From the NCBI GenBank assembly GCA_004123355.1, contig SCHM01000008.1:677501-741500 (forward strand): DNA of 64,000 nt, given 5' to 3'. The DNA is from Amphirosellinia nigrospora (Eukaryota > Ascomycota > Sordariomycetes > Xylariales > Xylariaceae). Within the stretch, counting starts at the first letter, position 1; the number at the start of each line of letters is the position of its first letter. This document shows, one piece after another, positions 25,465 to 36,682 of the stretch. A program made the translations under genes and the position numbers. Under the pieces are notes generated by a model. The model was not told the origin of the DNA and searched no databases. It saw nothing but the letters and a program-made list of their open reading frames with translations.

Positions 25465-26843
25465 GGACGGTACATGGGACCATAGCAAACGGACACGCGT
25501 AAAATGATCACGGCCAGCCTATTTATTGCCACTAATCACACAATCACACCATAATGCACTTCTATTCGACTCTGCCCCTTTTGATCTGTTTATATCACAT
25601 GTCGTTCGCCAGGATTCGCCAGTCGAGCCTTGATGCGGTTCATATACCTCTTTGTTCTTGTCTTGAATCCTTTCAGCTATTGATGATACCACTAGAACAA
25701 CTTTCGAGAACAAGACATGTCGGAAGCTAAACAAGATTGCGTGATACCACCTATTTTACTACTCGGCGACATTCAGCAATGACTGCTGGTCGAATCCACG
25801 ATTGGAGTTTTCGGAGTTATACGTTATCTTACTGCGTTCTTTTCGATTCCCCCGCCCTTCTTTTACTTCTTTCCTCCACCGGTATCGATTTCTAGCTAGC
25901 TGGACAACGACAACTCTGGAAAATGTGATGATGGCATAGCTTTTGGCTATTGCGCACGATCTTCTCGCGTTGTTACGAATACGTTAATGGACCTTAATTA
26001 AGAAGAGATAATTTGACTGTTGGTATGTGGTGGACCTTGAAGATATGGAGGGGTAATGCATGGTGAGAAGGACAGGGAAGGAAGGGAGGAAGGGAGAAAA
26101 CTGTATTGTCTTGGTCGTAGCATTGCGAAGAGGATGCGAACGATACGATCGTGGGAAAACCAATACAGTCATTGATTGAGAGGGTATTGTCTCGTTTATT
26201 GCTTGTGATCCCGTGACCTGGTTCGATTCCATTTTAATGAATAGACTATCCCTGGCTCGAGATTGGTATGACAGGGATGCTTCGAAAGATGTTGGAAGGA
26301 AGTCATGTCTTGACAGACCAGCTAGTTATATCGAACAGGAACGTGTATGTCATTCAACTGTGGTTCCTTGTTATTGCGTACATGCCGAAGGCATAATGCC
26401 ACTTCCTACGGGATACCATATAGGAAGTAGATGACGTATTAAACAATAACTGGTCTAGTTTCCTTATATGCTGCCATCCGCTTGCTGAGTATCTTGTCAA
26501 CCATACTTCAATCATTTCTTCACTCCCTTCTGGTCGCCAGCTACTCAGCATGATATATTACTCACTTTACGCATGTTTCATTCCATATCTCCGATCATGG
26601 CCTATGTCTCGTTCACAGTAACGGCCTCTACAATCTGTTATGAGAGCCTAGATCTAACCTTGAAACTACGTTGTAAGTTGTGTATATGGGCGATGTTTAG
26701 CTTATTCTGGCTATTAGTGCTGTATTATTCGCCTCTATGCATCAGACCTTGCCTTTGTCGAGATCCTTGCACCTAATGTCTACTCAGGCAGCAGGCCACA
26801 CACATCACACCCCGAGTATCCATGCTTCAAGTCGCCTACACTA

Positions 26844-27224
26844 ATGCTTAGTTCCCTGGACATCGCCAAATTCCGGAAATTGGACATTCGGCACGGAAAC
26901 CTCAGACAAGAAAATATCGAGCCCGGATGTTTTTTCCCACACAAGACAATTTGGGAAATGGAAGACGAAGAAGAGGCGCTTGCACCGCCCAAATGGCGGC
27001 CTGGATCAACCAGCACCCGCCGGGGAAGCAGAGCTAGAAGACATGTGGGCGAGGCCGAAGAGCTGGTCTCTCATTGTGGGTCGGACTTTAATTATTAGCT
27101 AGCGACGCGGCTGGGCAGTCTCCCAGATAGCCTTGTTACATCACAGTTGTATGAGCATGAGCAGCTCCAGGGTCTGGTAGTGGCTATCATAGAAAAATTT
27201 GATAAGGACATAATCAAGAAATGA
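26844..27224 (+). pseudogene. possible remnant of an unknown gene
   Basis: An open frame starting MLSSLDIAKFRKLDIRHGNL runs to a TAG at 27096. It then continues in the same frame without a stop as LATRLGSLPDSLVTSQLYEH and a charged helix-like end to TGA at 27222. Composition is protein-like on both sides of the TAG. Either the TAG is a disabling stop in a relic, or it is the 3' end (aattattag) of a short intron whose donor is not canonical. No family is recognised. Confidence 0.25.
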
Positions 27225-28052
27225 CCCCTGTTTAAACAAGGCCATAGATCTTGGTCGAATACTATATATAACCCGGAGTACAGCAGAATAATCCTCTATA
27301 TCAAGAATGTAGACATGTCTAGGCTAGGCCTTTTACTTCTTGTTTCGTAGAGGCCCCGAGCGCTTTAAGTGGTAGGCAAGTCTCCTATCCCTCACTATAC
27401 ATATGTCCTCTGTTCTAGATCAGTGGTGGTGTTGTAACAGTACCAACTGGTTCTTGTATCAACACTATCTCATCGCCATTTACGCTATCAACACTTGCAT
27501 AGACTTTTGCCACCTAGACCAGAACCGCCGCTAGTTCCGAAAACCTGTTGGCTCGTCCTGTCGTCCTTGAATTTGAATATCTCTGTGATGTACGATTGCT
27601 ATTGGTAGGTAGTTGTTTCGGTATGGAATGGGATGCCGTGACTAAGAAGACCTTAGTTCACAGGCTACCTGACGTCCGAGTCAAGAACTCAAGTCCCCCC
27701 GGTTTCAAGAGCACATCCATGCATCGTCATAAAAACCCGGATGTCGATTCATCTAGGCGCGCGCCTGTCCTGTTCATCAAATATCAGGCTTAACAAAAGT
27801 AGATGCACGCTCCATTGCAAGGCATGTACGGGTTTACGTACTTAGGTAGTCGTCCGTGCCTCGCAAGCGTCGTATCTATATATAGGTAGCTTATCAAACC
27901 TACCTACCCATTTAAGGTTTTGTGCGACCCCGGCCGGCCGGTAGGTTTCACTACTTCGCATCCACCGTACTGCATAGCTCGTGTGCGTACACTTAGGTAC
28001 TCGCACTATAGGTACTTACACTACACTACGGTACAGGCACAGGCACAGGTGC

Positions 28053-28075
28053 CGGGGCGGGGCGGGGCGGGGCGG
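28053..28075 (+). repeat. GGGGC tandem repeat, G-quadruplex candidate
   Basis: Four consecutive GGGG runs separated by C, followed by a further GG tract and cccgg. Four G4 tracts with one-base loops fit the sequence rule for an intramolecular G-quadruplex. It lies in intergenic DNA with no adjacent start codon that I can support. Confidence 0.8.
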
Positions 28076-29100
28076 CCCGGAGGGAAGGAAGCAAGGGATG
28101 CGGCCCGGCGGCGGTATGATCATATGACTGGAGTATCGGATTGTGGGATTGTGGGATTGCGTGCCCTGTTCATTGTGTTCTGCTTGTTTGTCTAGAGGTG
28201 TGGTGTGGGTTATCGACTTCGCGTACTGGGGCGTCTCGTGACGGGCCGAACTTAAAATCGAGGTAGAGGTGTTCCTTTTAACTTGACTTTGGCGCTATGA
28301 ACTCTAAATACCCAGGTAAGATATGGCCGTTTTTCCAGATCTAAAGATAGAGTCATATTTGTTTGCGTACATCTCAGTAGTTCTAAACTTCATTATGAAG
28401 AATCCAGGTTTTTCACTTAGTTCGGCGTGATAAAACTGGGAGTCGTCTATCTTGCAATTAATTATGGCATGAAACATGGCAACCAAGGAACTATGATTTG
28501 CCAAGTAGGATAACCCAAGTCAACATAAGCAAGAGGACCCTTACCAACCGGTTCGCTACCCGTATTGTAGTGTAGATATGGACCAAGCAAGAACCAAGAT
28601 ATAGCGCCACAGCCCATGTTTCGAGCACGTGGAGACAATAGCTCGTACGCCTCTTCCAGGTTATATCATATAGACGCGTAACAATACTACACAGAAATAG
28701 AAGCAAGGTTCGACAGGTACAATCAAATGAATTACTTTCCTTTTAATAGCCACCTGATACCCACTTGGCTTGATACCAAATATTGTACAACCAAACGTCT
28801 GCACCCTCTCTATGAACGCCGTCCCAGTGGCCTCTAGAGCTCAAAATCTTTCTCTCGATTTTGGAGCACATCCAAAAAAACAAAAACCCCATAGAGTAAG
28901 TAAGTCATTCCATTCCTCGTTCCCGTCTCCAAAGTAATAACAGTACTACCAAGTCGTCCGGACAAACACCGTAATGAATGAAGGTGCTGGGCACCTCAAA
29001 GCGAAAACGCCGCGCCATGCTCAAAATGAAGTCAATTGCACGACGCAGAAAAAGCGAGCAGCAATTCGCTATAACGAAGCGAAGGGTATATATATGTGTT

Positions 29101-29150
29101 GTGACATGATTTGACATGATATGACATGATTTGACATGATCTGACAAGAT
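29101..29150. repeat. five copies of a 10-bp repeat, tgacatgat plus one base
   Basis: Five consecutive 10-bp units, four keeping TGACATGAT exactly and the last changed to TGACAAGAT; the spacer base varies (t, a, t, c). The array begins about 240 bp beyond the stop codon of rlmA, so it may be transcribed as part of its 3' untranslated region. Confidence 0.9.
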
Positions 29151-29390
29151 GGGATCGAAATTGGCTATCGAATGGTCATCGATATCCGTCTGTCTACGAA
29201 GACAAGTGCTCGTGCCGTCAAAATGTTCGGGGAGTATGTGACGCTGATGAGGCTGACGAGGATTATAGACAGATACGTGGGCTTCCTTAACCTGAATACC
29301 CCGAGCGTAAAAGTGGAAGGGCCGTGCCATGCATTATGGGAGGACTTATTGAAGACAATCGAGCCATGTGGGAATCGGCCAGCGCGGCGC

Positions 29391-31484
29391 CTAGCCGTCT
29401 ACCTTGATGCGCTTAGGTTCAAACCCTTCATGACCCTCCGAATGAGGACCGGCAGTGCTGATTTCGGGGCTCTTCCTTTTCGCGGCGTTTGGTGGACCAC
29501 CGTCATCCCTAAGGAAGGAAGGCCCCGACCCGGCAACTGGGGTCGCGAAATTCAGAGGGCTCGGCATGGTGTGTTGTTGTTGTCGCCCCTGAAATTCCAT
29601 TCGGGTAGAATGTGCTGGGGCTTGGCAAGAAATCGGTATTGAGAAATCGTGATGGGAGGGCAGAGACGGGCGTGCCAATGTCCATGTTCCCGCTATGAGT
29701 CTGAGGAGGCGGTCTGGCAAAGGGGTTTGGAGGACCTGTAGCACCCGCCGAAAGTATCGTCGTGGCGGACGGGGATGGGGGTGGTAGCCTGGGAGCGTCG
29801 GCTCCGTTGCGCCGCATAGGTTGAGCAGACACATCTGCCGTGCCCCGAGGCGAGGTGGTAGCCGGCTCCCCGTGTTGCTGCCGGCATCAGAGGCCTCGTC
29901 GGGGATCTGAACGCGTAGCCGAGGCCTTGAAGCACCATCGATCTTCATGCTATTAGAGCGAGAAGGTGGAGTGAAGCCCCCTTCAGGAATTGATATCGAA
30001 CCACGAGCTTTGGGGAAACCGACACCTGTATTGGCACGCTGGGGCATAGGCGGCGAGTTGGACGACTTGATCCGGGACACACCGCTGGCATCCACCGACT
30101 GTGCCCGGCTGCCGGACTCTTCCTTGATATGGGCGTCGGCGTGAAACGAATCCAAGTGCTGTCCCAAGATAGATCGGTTGTCGTCAATGGGGGTGAAGAT
30201 GCTGCCGGATTGGTGTCCCCGTGGCAGTTTTCTGATATTGGATGTGTCAAGGCCTGGCTGAGCGGGACGATCATGCAGTCGTTCCGACTTGGGCGGGTCC
30301 ATGGGTGCCGGTGTGGGTGTGGGTGGTTGTACCAGGGGCTCTGGGATATGATGTTGTATTATGTGCGGTTTCTGGGGAGCGGCGACAGGTACTTCGAGAT
30401 GTTGGCTTGAAGGTTGAGGAGGCGACATGTGCGGCACAGGTTGAGGCAGTTGCTGGACATGAACTTGGGGAGGCGAAGGTTGAGGCGCGGGGAGGCGGGC
30501 GGGTAGCTAGCGCGCAGCGCACCGACGTGGTCTTCCATTACGCGGACATCTGGGGGAGGATGAGCGCCGCGGCATACTGGTATGCGCTGGGGCGGCGGGG
30601 GACGTGTTGCAGAGACGGCTGGCTGTGGGGGTGGTAGATGCCAGGGGCAGACAGGTAGCCGAACCCGTTCTGCATGACGGGTTGGGGTCCTGGTGTGTTG
30701 TCGGAGGCTGGGGTATGGCCGCCGGGGACGGTAGTCGGTTCGCGACGAAGGACGTGAGGGCATTGCGTGTGTGGCTGCGCTGCACGAATGGTATGCCTCC
30801 GATGGGGGCGAGGCTGAGGGGGTGTGATGCTGCTCAGCTGTGCGAAGTTGGGCTGGCCTTGGAAATGGGGTGGGAGAATTTGCGGCTCGACCGAACCTTC
30901 GTGGTGCGGAGGCGTACCCTCAAGGTCTTCGTCATCGTCGTCATCACCTCCGCCGTTGCCGTTGAAATCGCTGGGGCCTTTGTGCTCGTTGGGGCCGCCA
31001 TGCTATAAAACGTGAGTACGGGCTAGAAAGCGACAGGAGAAGGTCGTCAGGGGAAGCTACGCACATATGAGTATCTGTTTATGAGCTCATGCATGTCTCT
31101 CGAAGAATATTCGTAGAGTTTCTTATTGCTGCCGAAGATGAAAACGGCGACATCGACGGAACAGAGCACCGATAACTCGTGGGCCTTCTTGAACAGCCCG
31201 CCCTTGCGCTTCAAAAATGTGCTAAATCGAGGAGACGGCGTTAGTCACCACTTGTTCGCATTATGTAGCACTGCGTCGCATCCCGTCGCATTGCATCACA
31301 TTGAATCGCATAGCCGAACATGATGTGCGGCCGTAGGAGCGGTATAGGAGACGGAGACGGGGACAATGACAGCGACGGGGACAAGGGACGCGGGAATGGG
31401 AGCAAAGAGGGCAGAAGGAGCTGCTTACACGGAGCGATTCCTGTCATCCTTGATCGCCTTTATCTCAATCTTTCTTCGTCCCAT
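29391..31484 (-). CDS. rlmA: MADS-box transcription factor, RlmA/Rlm1 (MEF2-type)
   Basis: Nuclear factor activated by the cell-wall-integrity MAP kinase in yeast and Aspergillus; drives wall-synthesis genes. Exon 1 (31484-31429) reads [19 protein letters not shown]. Intron 1 is 31428-31222. Exon 2 (31221-31065) reads [20 protein letters not shown], then [20 protein letters not shown]. Intron 2 is 31064-31003. Exon 3 begins [19 protein letters not shown] and an acidic run DDDDDED. Exons 1 and 2 sum to 71 codons and splice in phase, so the DNA-binding domain is intact. The long C-terminal part is Pro/Ser/Gln-rich with family blocks [38 protein letters not shown] and SALPSRF, ending [11 protein letters not shown]...EPKRIKVDG. 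Its frame changes near 30500, 29830 and 29600 look like single missing bases. The 9.6-kb region upstream contains no gene. Confidence 0.91.
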
Positions 31485-32526
31485 ATTGACGGAGGACTAT
31501 ATGCGCGTGCACGACAAGACACGGAGAACCGATGGAGTCGGTGATGCACAAGAGGTCAAGAGCGCCCCTTTACGCGACGGTCTACAGTATTCTCGCGGCG
31601 GTTTGAGGCTGACCGATGGCGGAACGGCTTGGAGTTGGAGGTGTGGTGATCCAGCGTGGCAAAAAGGATGGTTTCAGGCTAAGAAACAGGCGTCGGAGAC
31701 GGACAAGCGTGGACTAAACATATACGTATGCGTCTATTCGAGATAATATGGAGGCATGAATCTGTTAACGGTCGGCGGACAGGTAATGCTGGTTTGACGG
31801 CTGGCAGACGGGACAGAGGCGTAGGGAGAAAAAACGAGATGGATTATGCAGAGAGATAGCTTAAACCACTCTCAGGACAGGACTAGAGTTCACGATAGGA
31901 TTGTGGAGGGGATTAGACCGTGACTGGTGAGGGGGAGACAGAGTATGAGTGAGGTGAAGGTGAATGGTGAATGTGAGGGTGTGAGAGTCGAAGACGGAGG
32001 ACCGGGCGTGTCAAAATATGAAACGGCTCGGAAAGGATGATGGGAGAAGGGGTGATTATATGAATCCGGGGATATCCACATAAGTTGGGATGGGATGGGA
32101 GTGCCCAGGTGGTGCCCGTCGAATAGGTATGCAAGTATGTAACGGTAGGTAGAACGTCTCCGTTCTTGGATATTATGTACTGTAATGAGGGTTGTCGTAG
32201 TATTGTAGTATTGTAGTATTTGTAGCGAAGAGCACTTGAGGTTAGAGCAGACGGGATAAGGCAATTGAAGCCCTAGGGTACAGAACCTTGGAACGTTGGA
32301 AGGATGGCCAAGGTATATACTGTAAGGGTAGTATACTACCTAAGGTAGTGGATAATGTAGGCTAACATTAATCAAATGGGACTAAGAGGTAAGAGGTAGT
32401 GTAGGTACTTTGACCTCCGGCAGCCGGGTGGTGGGTGTTGGTGGGATACTAAGTCAGGATATAAGCAGGGAAGTAGCAGATCGGTAAGATGGATAGGGTA
32501 GTGTACGGGGATGTATATACATATAG

Positions 32527-32586
32527 GGGAATGGGCAATGGGCTATGTATGGGCGACGGGCTACGGACTATGGGCGATGGGCTATA
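32527..32586. repeat. degenerate GGGC-AATGGGCTA tandem repeat
   Basis: Three to four imperfect copies of a unit close to gggcgatgggctat, with substitutions between copies, within about 1.1 kb upstream of the rlmA start codon. Confidence 0.75.
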
Positions 32587-32696
32587 GAGCTCAATTGAGA
32601 GGTGTCGAGTGAGTGAGCGAGCGCAGCAATGCATCGACTGACCGAATCGAGAAAAGACTAGACATAGGACAATGACAGACTACTGCAAGACAATGC

Positions 32697-32734
32697 GATT
32701 GATTGATTGATTGATCGATTGATTGACCGATTGA
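32697..32734. repeat. (GATT)n microsatellite
   Basis: About nine GATT units with two substitutions (GATC, GACC). Simple repeat. Confidence 0.9.
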
Positions 32735-33230
32735 ATACTGGATGGTTGTTTGACTTGCAGGACAGGGTCCGTGATGGGGCTGAATATGGCGTGGGTTGGT
32801 TCTAAAATTAGAAGAGATCGTGTTCAAAACTCTGCCATGTCTAGGGCCATGATCATGGTCAGGCAGGCAGGCAGTAGGTAAAGTAGGTAGGGTAGGCTAG
32901 GTCTGCGGTGCGTGCGGGTGCGGTGTGCGGTTGTCGGTTGTGTGGATTTTATGCGGAAGAGCGGGCGAGTAGGATTGCAAAGTGAAGTGAGTGGTGGGAG
33001 TGAGTGGGAGTGGGAGAGCGGGAGAGTGGGAGAGCAGCAGCAGGCAGCGAGCAGCGAGCGAGTCGTGAGTATTTTCCGACTGTTCGGCAAAGATGAAAAC
33101 ATATGGACTCCCCAACAAGTTGCTTCAGTTGCTTCAAAAAAGACAGGCTTCTGGACAGGGGACCTAATGCTAAGCTGCTGCTGAACATAAACAGGGGGTG
33201 GAGAAAAACCCATCATTGGTAGAAAAATAG

Positions 33231-33244
33231 GAACTACCTAGGTA
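33231..33244. repeat. TACCTAGGTA palindrome
   Basis: Exact palindrome at 33235-33244, directly followed by another AGGTAG unit. Confidence 0.85.
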
Positions 33245-33726
33245 GGTAGTAGCTAGATTTCATCCGTATCAGATGCAGCTCGTGGCACTGTATTATCTTT
33301 CCATCCACAGGCATTTTCACTCCCCATGTCTGCCCGTGACTTGTTCCTAAGCAGCCTGCAGCAGAACAATACAGTTTGCCAAGATATCCCGGCGGACGAT
33401 ACCGGCAGCTGGCACATTACGCGACATCTATGATGTACACCATCACTTACTACAGTCGGTAAGGTACATCGTACTAGAAGCGGCGTGGCTTAGCTTCCTA
33501 GACCGGTCCCTCTTATGTCCCTTGGGCTATTTGTTTAGAGGCCTCGAGAGTCCACTTCATTGGTGGTCGTGCTAAATCCTTAAATGAATGCCATAGTATA
33601 TTTCAAATGCTTGTTATCGTAGAGCTTCTAGTTGTCGTGGCCAAGAACCTGTGTAATAAACTGCGCTGTGAGACTTGATGCGAATGAGAAGTGCACAGGC
33701 ACCTACCTCTAGGTATACAACTACAC

Positions 33727-33740
33727 TAGGTACCTAGGTA
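33727..33740. repeat. overlapping TAGGTACCTA and TACCTAGGTA palindromes
   Basis: Two interlocked 10-bp palindromes, TAGGTACCTA at 33727-33736 and TACCTAGGTA at 33731-33740, in gene-free DNA. Confidence 0.88.
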
Positions 33741-33996
33741 CTATTGGGTATAGTACCCTCCACACAAAATTCCGATTCTTTATTCTGTACGGATGCAGTT
33801 GTTTAATTCTCCTTTCAGCCTAGATTGTTTTTAATCCTATACGTACACTAATTCGGACGCTAACACGCTACGCTACACTAGCTACTCGTAGATAGCCTAC
33901 AGCTCAGTCAGGTACAACGCATATTTTGCCTACTTGGTTGTACCTACTTACTACCTTTCTCTACAGTACGGTTTGGCTTTTCATGCTTAATACAAC

Positions 33997-34006
33997 TACC
34001 TAGGTA
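33997..34006. repeat. TACCTAGGTA palindrome
   Basis: Exact copy about 260 bp right of the copy at 33731, in gene-free DNA. Confidence 0.85.
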
Positions 34007-34043
34007 GAATCTCAAACGGAATACCCATTGTGGTATAGGTACA

Positions 34044-34061
34044 TCTCTCTCTCTCTCTCTC
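34044..34061. repeat. (TC)9 microsatellite
   Basis: Nine perfect TC units; simple repeat in intergenic DNA. Confidence 0.9.
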
Positions 34062-34459
34062 GTTCCAACTTACTTAAATCTAAGACGCTAGAACATCTCA
34101 GACTTAAACGCCGTGCCAGATGTCTCGTGCATACGTGATGCACACATACGTCGAATCTGCAACCTTGGAAGATAGTAACACTGCCTCCTTACTCCTCACC
34201 TTTTACCACCTCTACCTACCACCACCACTACTCCTCCACCCCTCCATTTCCCCTCCCTCGCGCCCGTCCCTATCTCATGTCATCTGCAATACAGTACAGT
34301 CCTCATGTAGGTACGCACATCAGCCCTCCTCTTCTTCGGTCGTTCTTGAGCCTCATGTGGCACCTGGGATTTATTTTGGCACAAATAAGCTTTTTGGGTT
34401 CTTCTGTCGATACAACTCCTGGACTAGTCCACGTTTCTCCATGTCTGCTCGGGTCCTTA

Positions 34460-34497
34460 TCCATGTCCATGTCCATGCTCATGCTCATGCTCATCCA
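34460..34497. repeat. (CATGTC/CATGCT)n hexamer repeat
   Basis: Tandem hexamers that change from catgtc to catgct along the array; simple sequence. Confidence 0.85.
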
Positions 34498-36672
34498 CCA
34501 CTACCACTACCTACCATCAGCATCGTCATCGTTGTCATCATCATTACCACCACCACTAGTTCGTCAATTAGAAGTGCACAATATACCCAGAGATAGAGCG
34601 CGTATCGATCAGTGCGCGACATACACATACATACACATACACACATGCATGCCGGGCACTACCACACCACACACACCCCACCCCGTCCATCCCACCCCAA
34701 TATACTAACACATTCATAGCACGACCATTAATACCACAGCAACAAGCAGGCAATCAATATTCTATCTAGATATATATATAGGTTGTACAGCCTGTTCAAC
34801 AATCGCGGCTATACTCTATCTCGCGTCCATCGCGCCAATGATATGACGACCCAGACGCAGATAAGCGCTCGTCGTCTTCGATATTGCTTATCCACCATCA
34901 TCATAACATAGCCCTCTACTATGTCCTATATTGACAAAACATAATCATCTCTTCTGCTTCTTCTTCTTCAAGGTAATAACGGAGCTACTAAGTCGTGCCG
35001 AGAGGTGCATTTGCGCTAGCTAACCGCCCAAGATCTCCGGTGAAGATCTCACTAACACTAACGGGCAACCGTCAACGGTAGAGCCATGCCTAACAACATA
35101 CGCGTCTCTTAGCTTCTACCTCTGCCATAGTCAGCAGCCGTGCATACCATCATGATCCTCATATCCAAGTTTAGACAAACCACTAGATGCTGGCCCCTGT
35201 TAAGGAAAATATCCTACCTATCAGGTTAAGAATGAAGACGCGGGTGATAAGGACTAGCAGAGTAGATGATGCCCTGTCTCGACATATTCTGATCATATCC
35301 CAATCACCAATTGCCGTACCAATTGTTGTACCAATTCTCGTTCCCCTGTAATGGATTGACAAATGAAGAACGGCTTCTTACTGGGCTCTTGGCCTAGTAT
35401 ACCTAGTCAATTGCCAATGTTTACATGACGAACTATGACAAACACATAGCGGCCCGGTCTTCAACGTCCTCTGCTTTCTGCACTGTACGCTATACCGATA
35501 CCATGTCTCTCTTTGCGATGGGAAATCCATACCACCCAACCCCACCAGGCTTGCAATACTTAGTAGTAATTCTACCGAAACATCTCGATTGCACGTACGG
35601 ATACCGACGCATCAAGCATTTAAGCGCCGGACAAGATTGATCACCATGTTGGCATCAGCGATGACCGATTTCCGAATTTCTCATTGGGTTGTCGTGAGCT
35701 GCACGCAATCAGGCAAGGCTGTGGCTTTGACGATGTGGACATGGATTTTGGTCCATGCATGGTTCCCGAGCTGTAAATGTGCTATAAATAGCTATTTTTA
35801 GCAACCACATGCCTCCATCACCAACAACGTGCTGGCCCTGCTGGGCCTCTGGTTGCTTCCCCGCCCGGATCCCTGTCACGGCCTGCAGATTGATAATTGT
35901 GCCCTTTGGCTTTTCTCCTCGGACCAATCAATGCCGCCTACTCGCGATTTGCTCTAGGCAATGTGGGTAAAATGGCTGACCCGATGACAATTTACCCCCT
36001 CCATGCCGGGAAAATCCCAAACAATTCGGCCAAAATGAAAGCGGCCGACAAAAGCCACTCGTACGACACGCACGACACGACAAGAGCAAATCGAGTACAG
36101 TACTAGGTCACAGTATTACAGTACCTTGCCTACATATCTCGCTCCGGAGCTCTTCGGTGCCAAGCCGTGGGTCATTTTGGGACAGGTGTGAATGCCTCCG
36201 ATCGGTAACTCAATGAATTCTAGTTACTCTTCTACGCGAAAGCGGGCGTCCTCGTGAAGTGCTGCAAATATTGGATACTCACAGCGCATTATCATATTGG
36301 CAATTAAGTTGGTCTATTAAGCACGGACGTCTCTTCATCATTCCCTATCTAGGTACCATGGTAAACGGTGAAACTCGTGCCCTTGTTGGTCCGGATCCTT
36401 GCGTCCATCCCGAGATCTGCCTTATGACCTAGTACGTATGAAGGACTGGCTGGGCACTATCACGATGTAGCGATGATAGCCCTTAATTCCCCTGTTGCTG
36501 TCCAGAGTCTGGTACGTCGGAGATTTCGATGATTGCGAAAGTCTCGTCTTTGCACTTACTACGCTAGACTATCTGCGCCCTCCGTCTGGCGCTGTAACAA
36601 ATCGAGAGATAGCTGGACTTGGTCGCGCGGCATCCTCCGTCCTTCCCGTCTTTCTCGCGATATACCCGCTCA

Positions 36673-36682
36673 TACCTAGGTA
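36673..36682. repeat. TACCTAGGTA palindrome
   Basis: Exact copy in gene-free DNA. Confidence 0.85.

Larger units (their letters stand above)
25465..29390. other. long intergenic region between convergent genes
   Basis: 3.9 kb between the 3' ends of msb1 and rlmA. It contains a possible gene remnant (26844-27224), a G-rich repeat (28053-28075) and a 10-bp tandem repeat (29101-29150), listed separately. The rest shows no protein-like frame and no RNA gene. A tRNA B-box-like ggttcgattcc at 26219-26229 has no matching tRNA arms. Confidence 0.5.

Noticed and set aside
26219-26229. tRNA B-box-like ggttcgattcc
   Set aside because: Upstream sequence has no A box, the T-stem does not pair and no acceptor stem can be formed.
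29101-29150. Direct repeats considered as a CRISPR-like array
   Set aside because: The units are 10 bp with no spacers, and the genome is eukaryotic; it is a small tandem repeat.
34120-34708. Overlapping plus-strand ORFs of 143-158 codons
   Set aside because: Composition is driven by simple repeats (TC, CCATGT, CAT and ACAT tracts).
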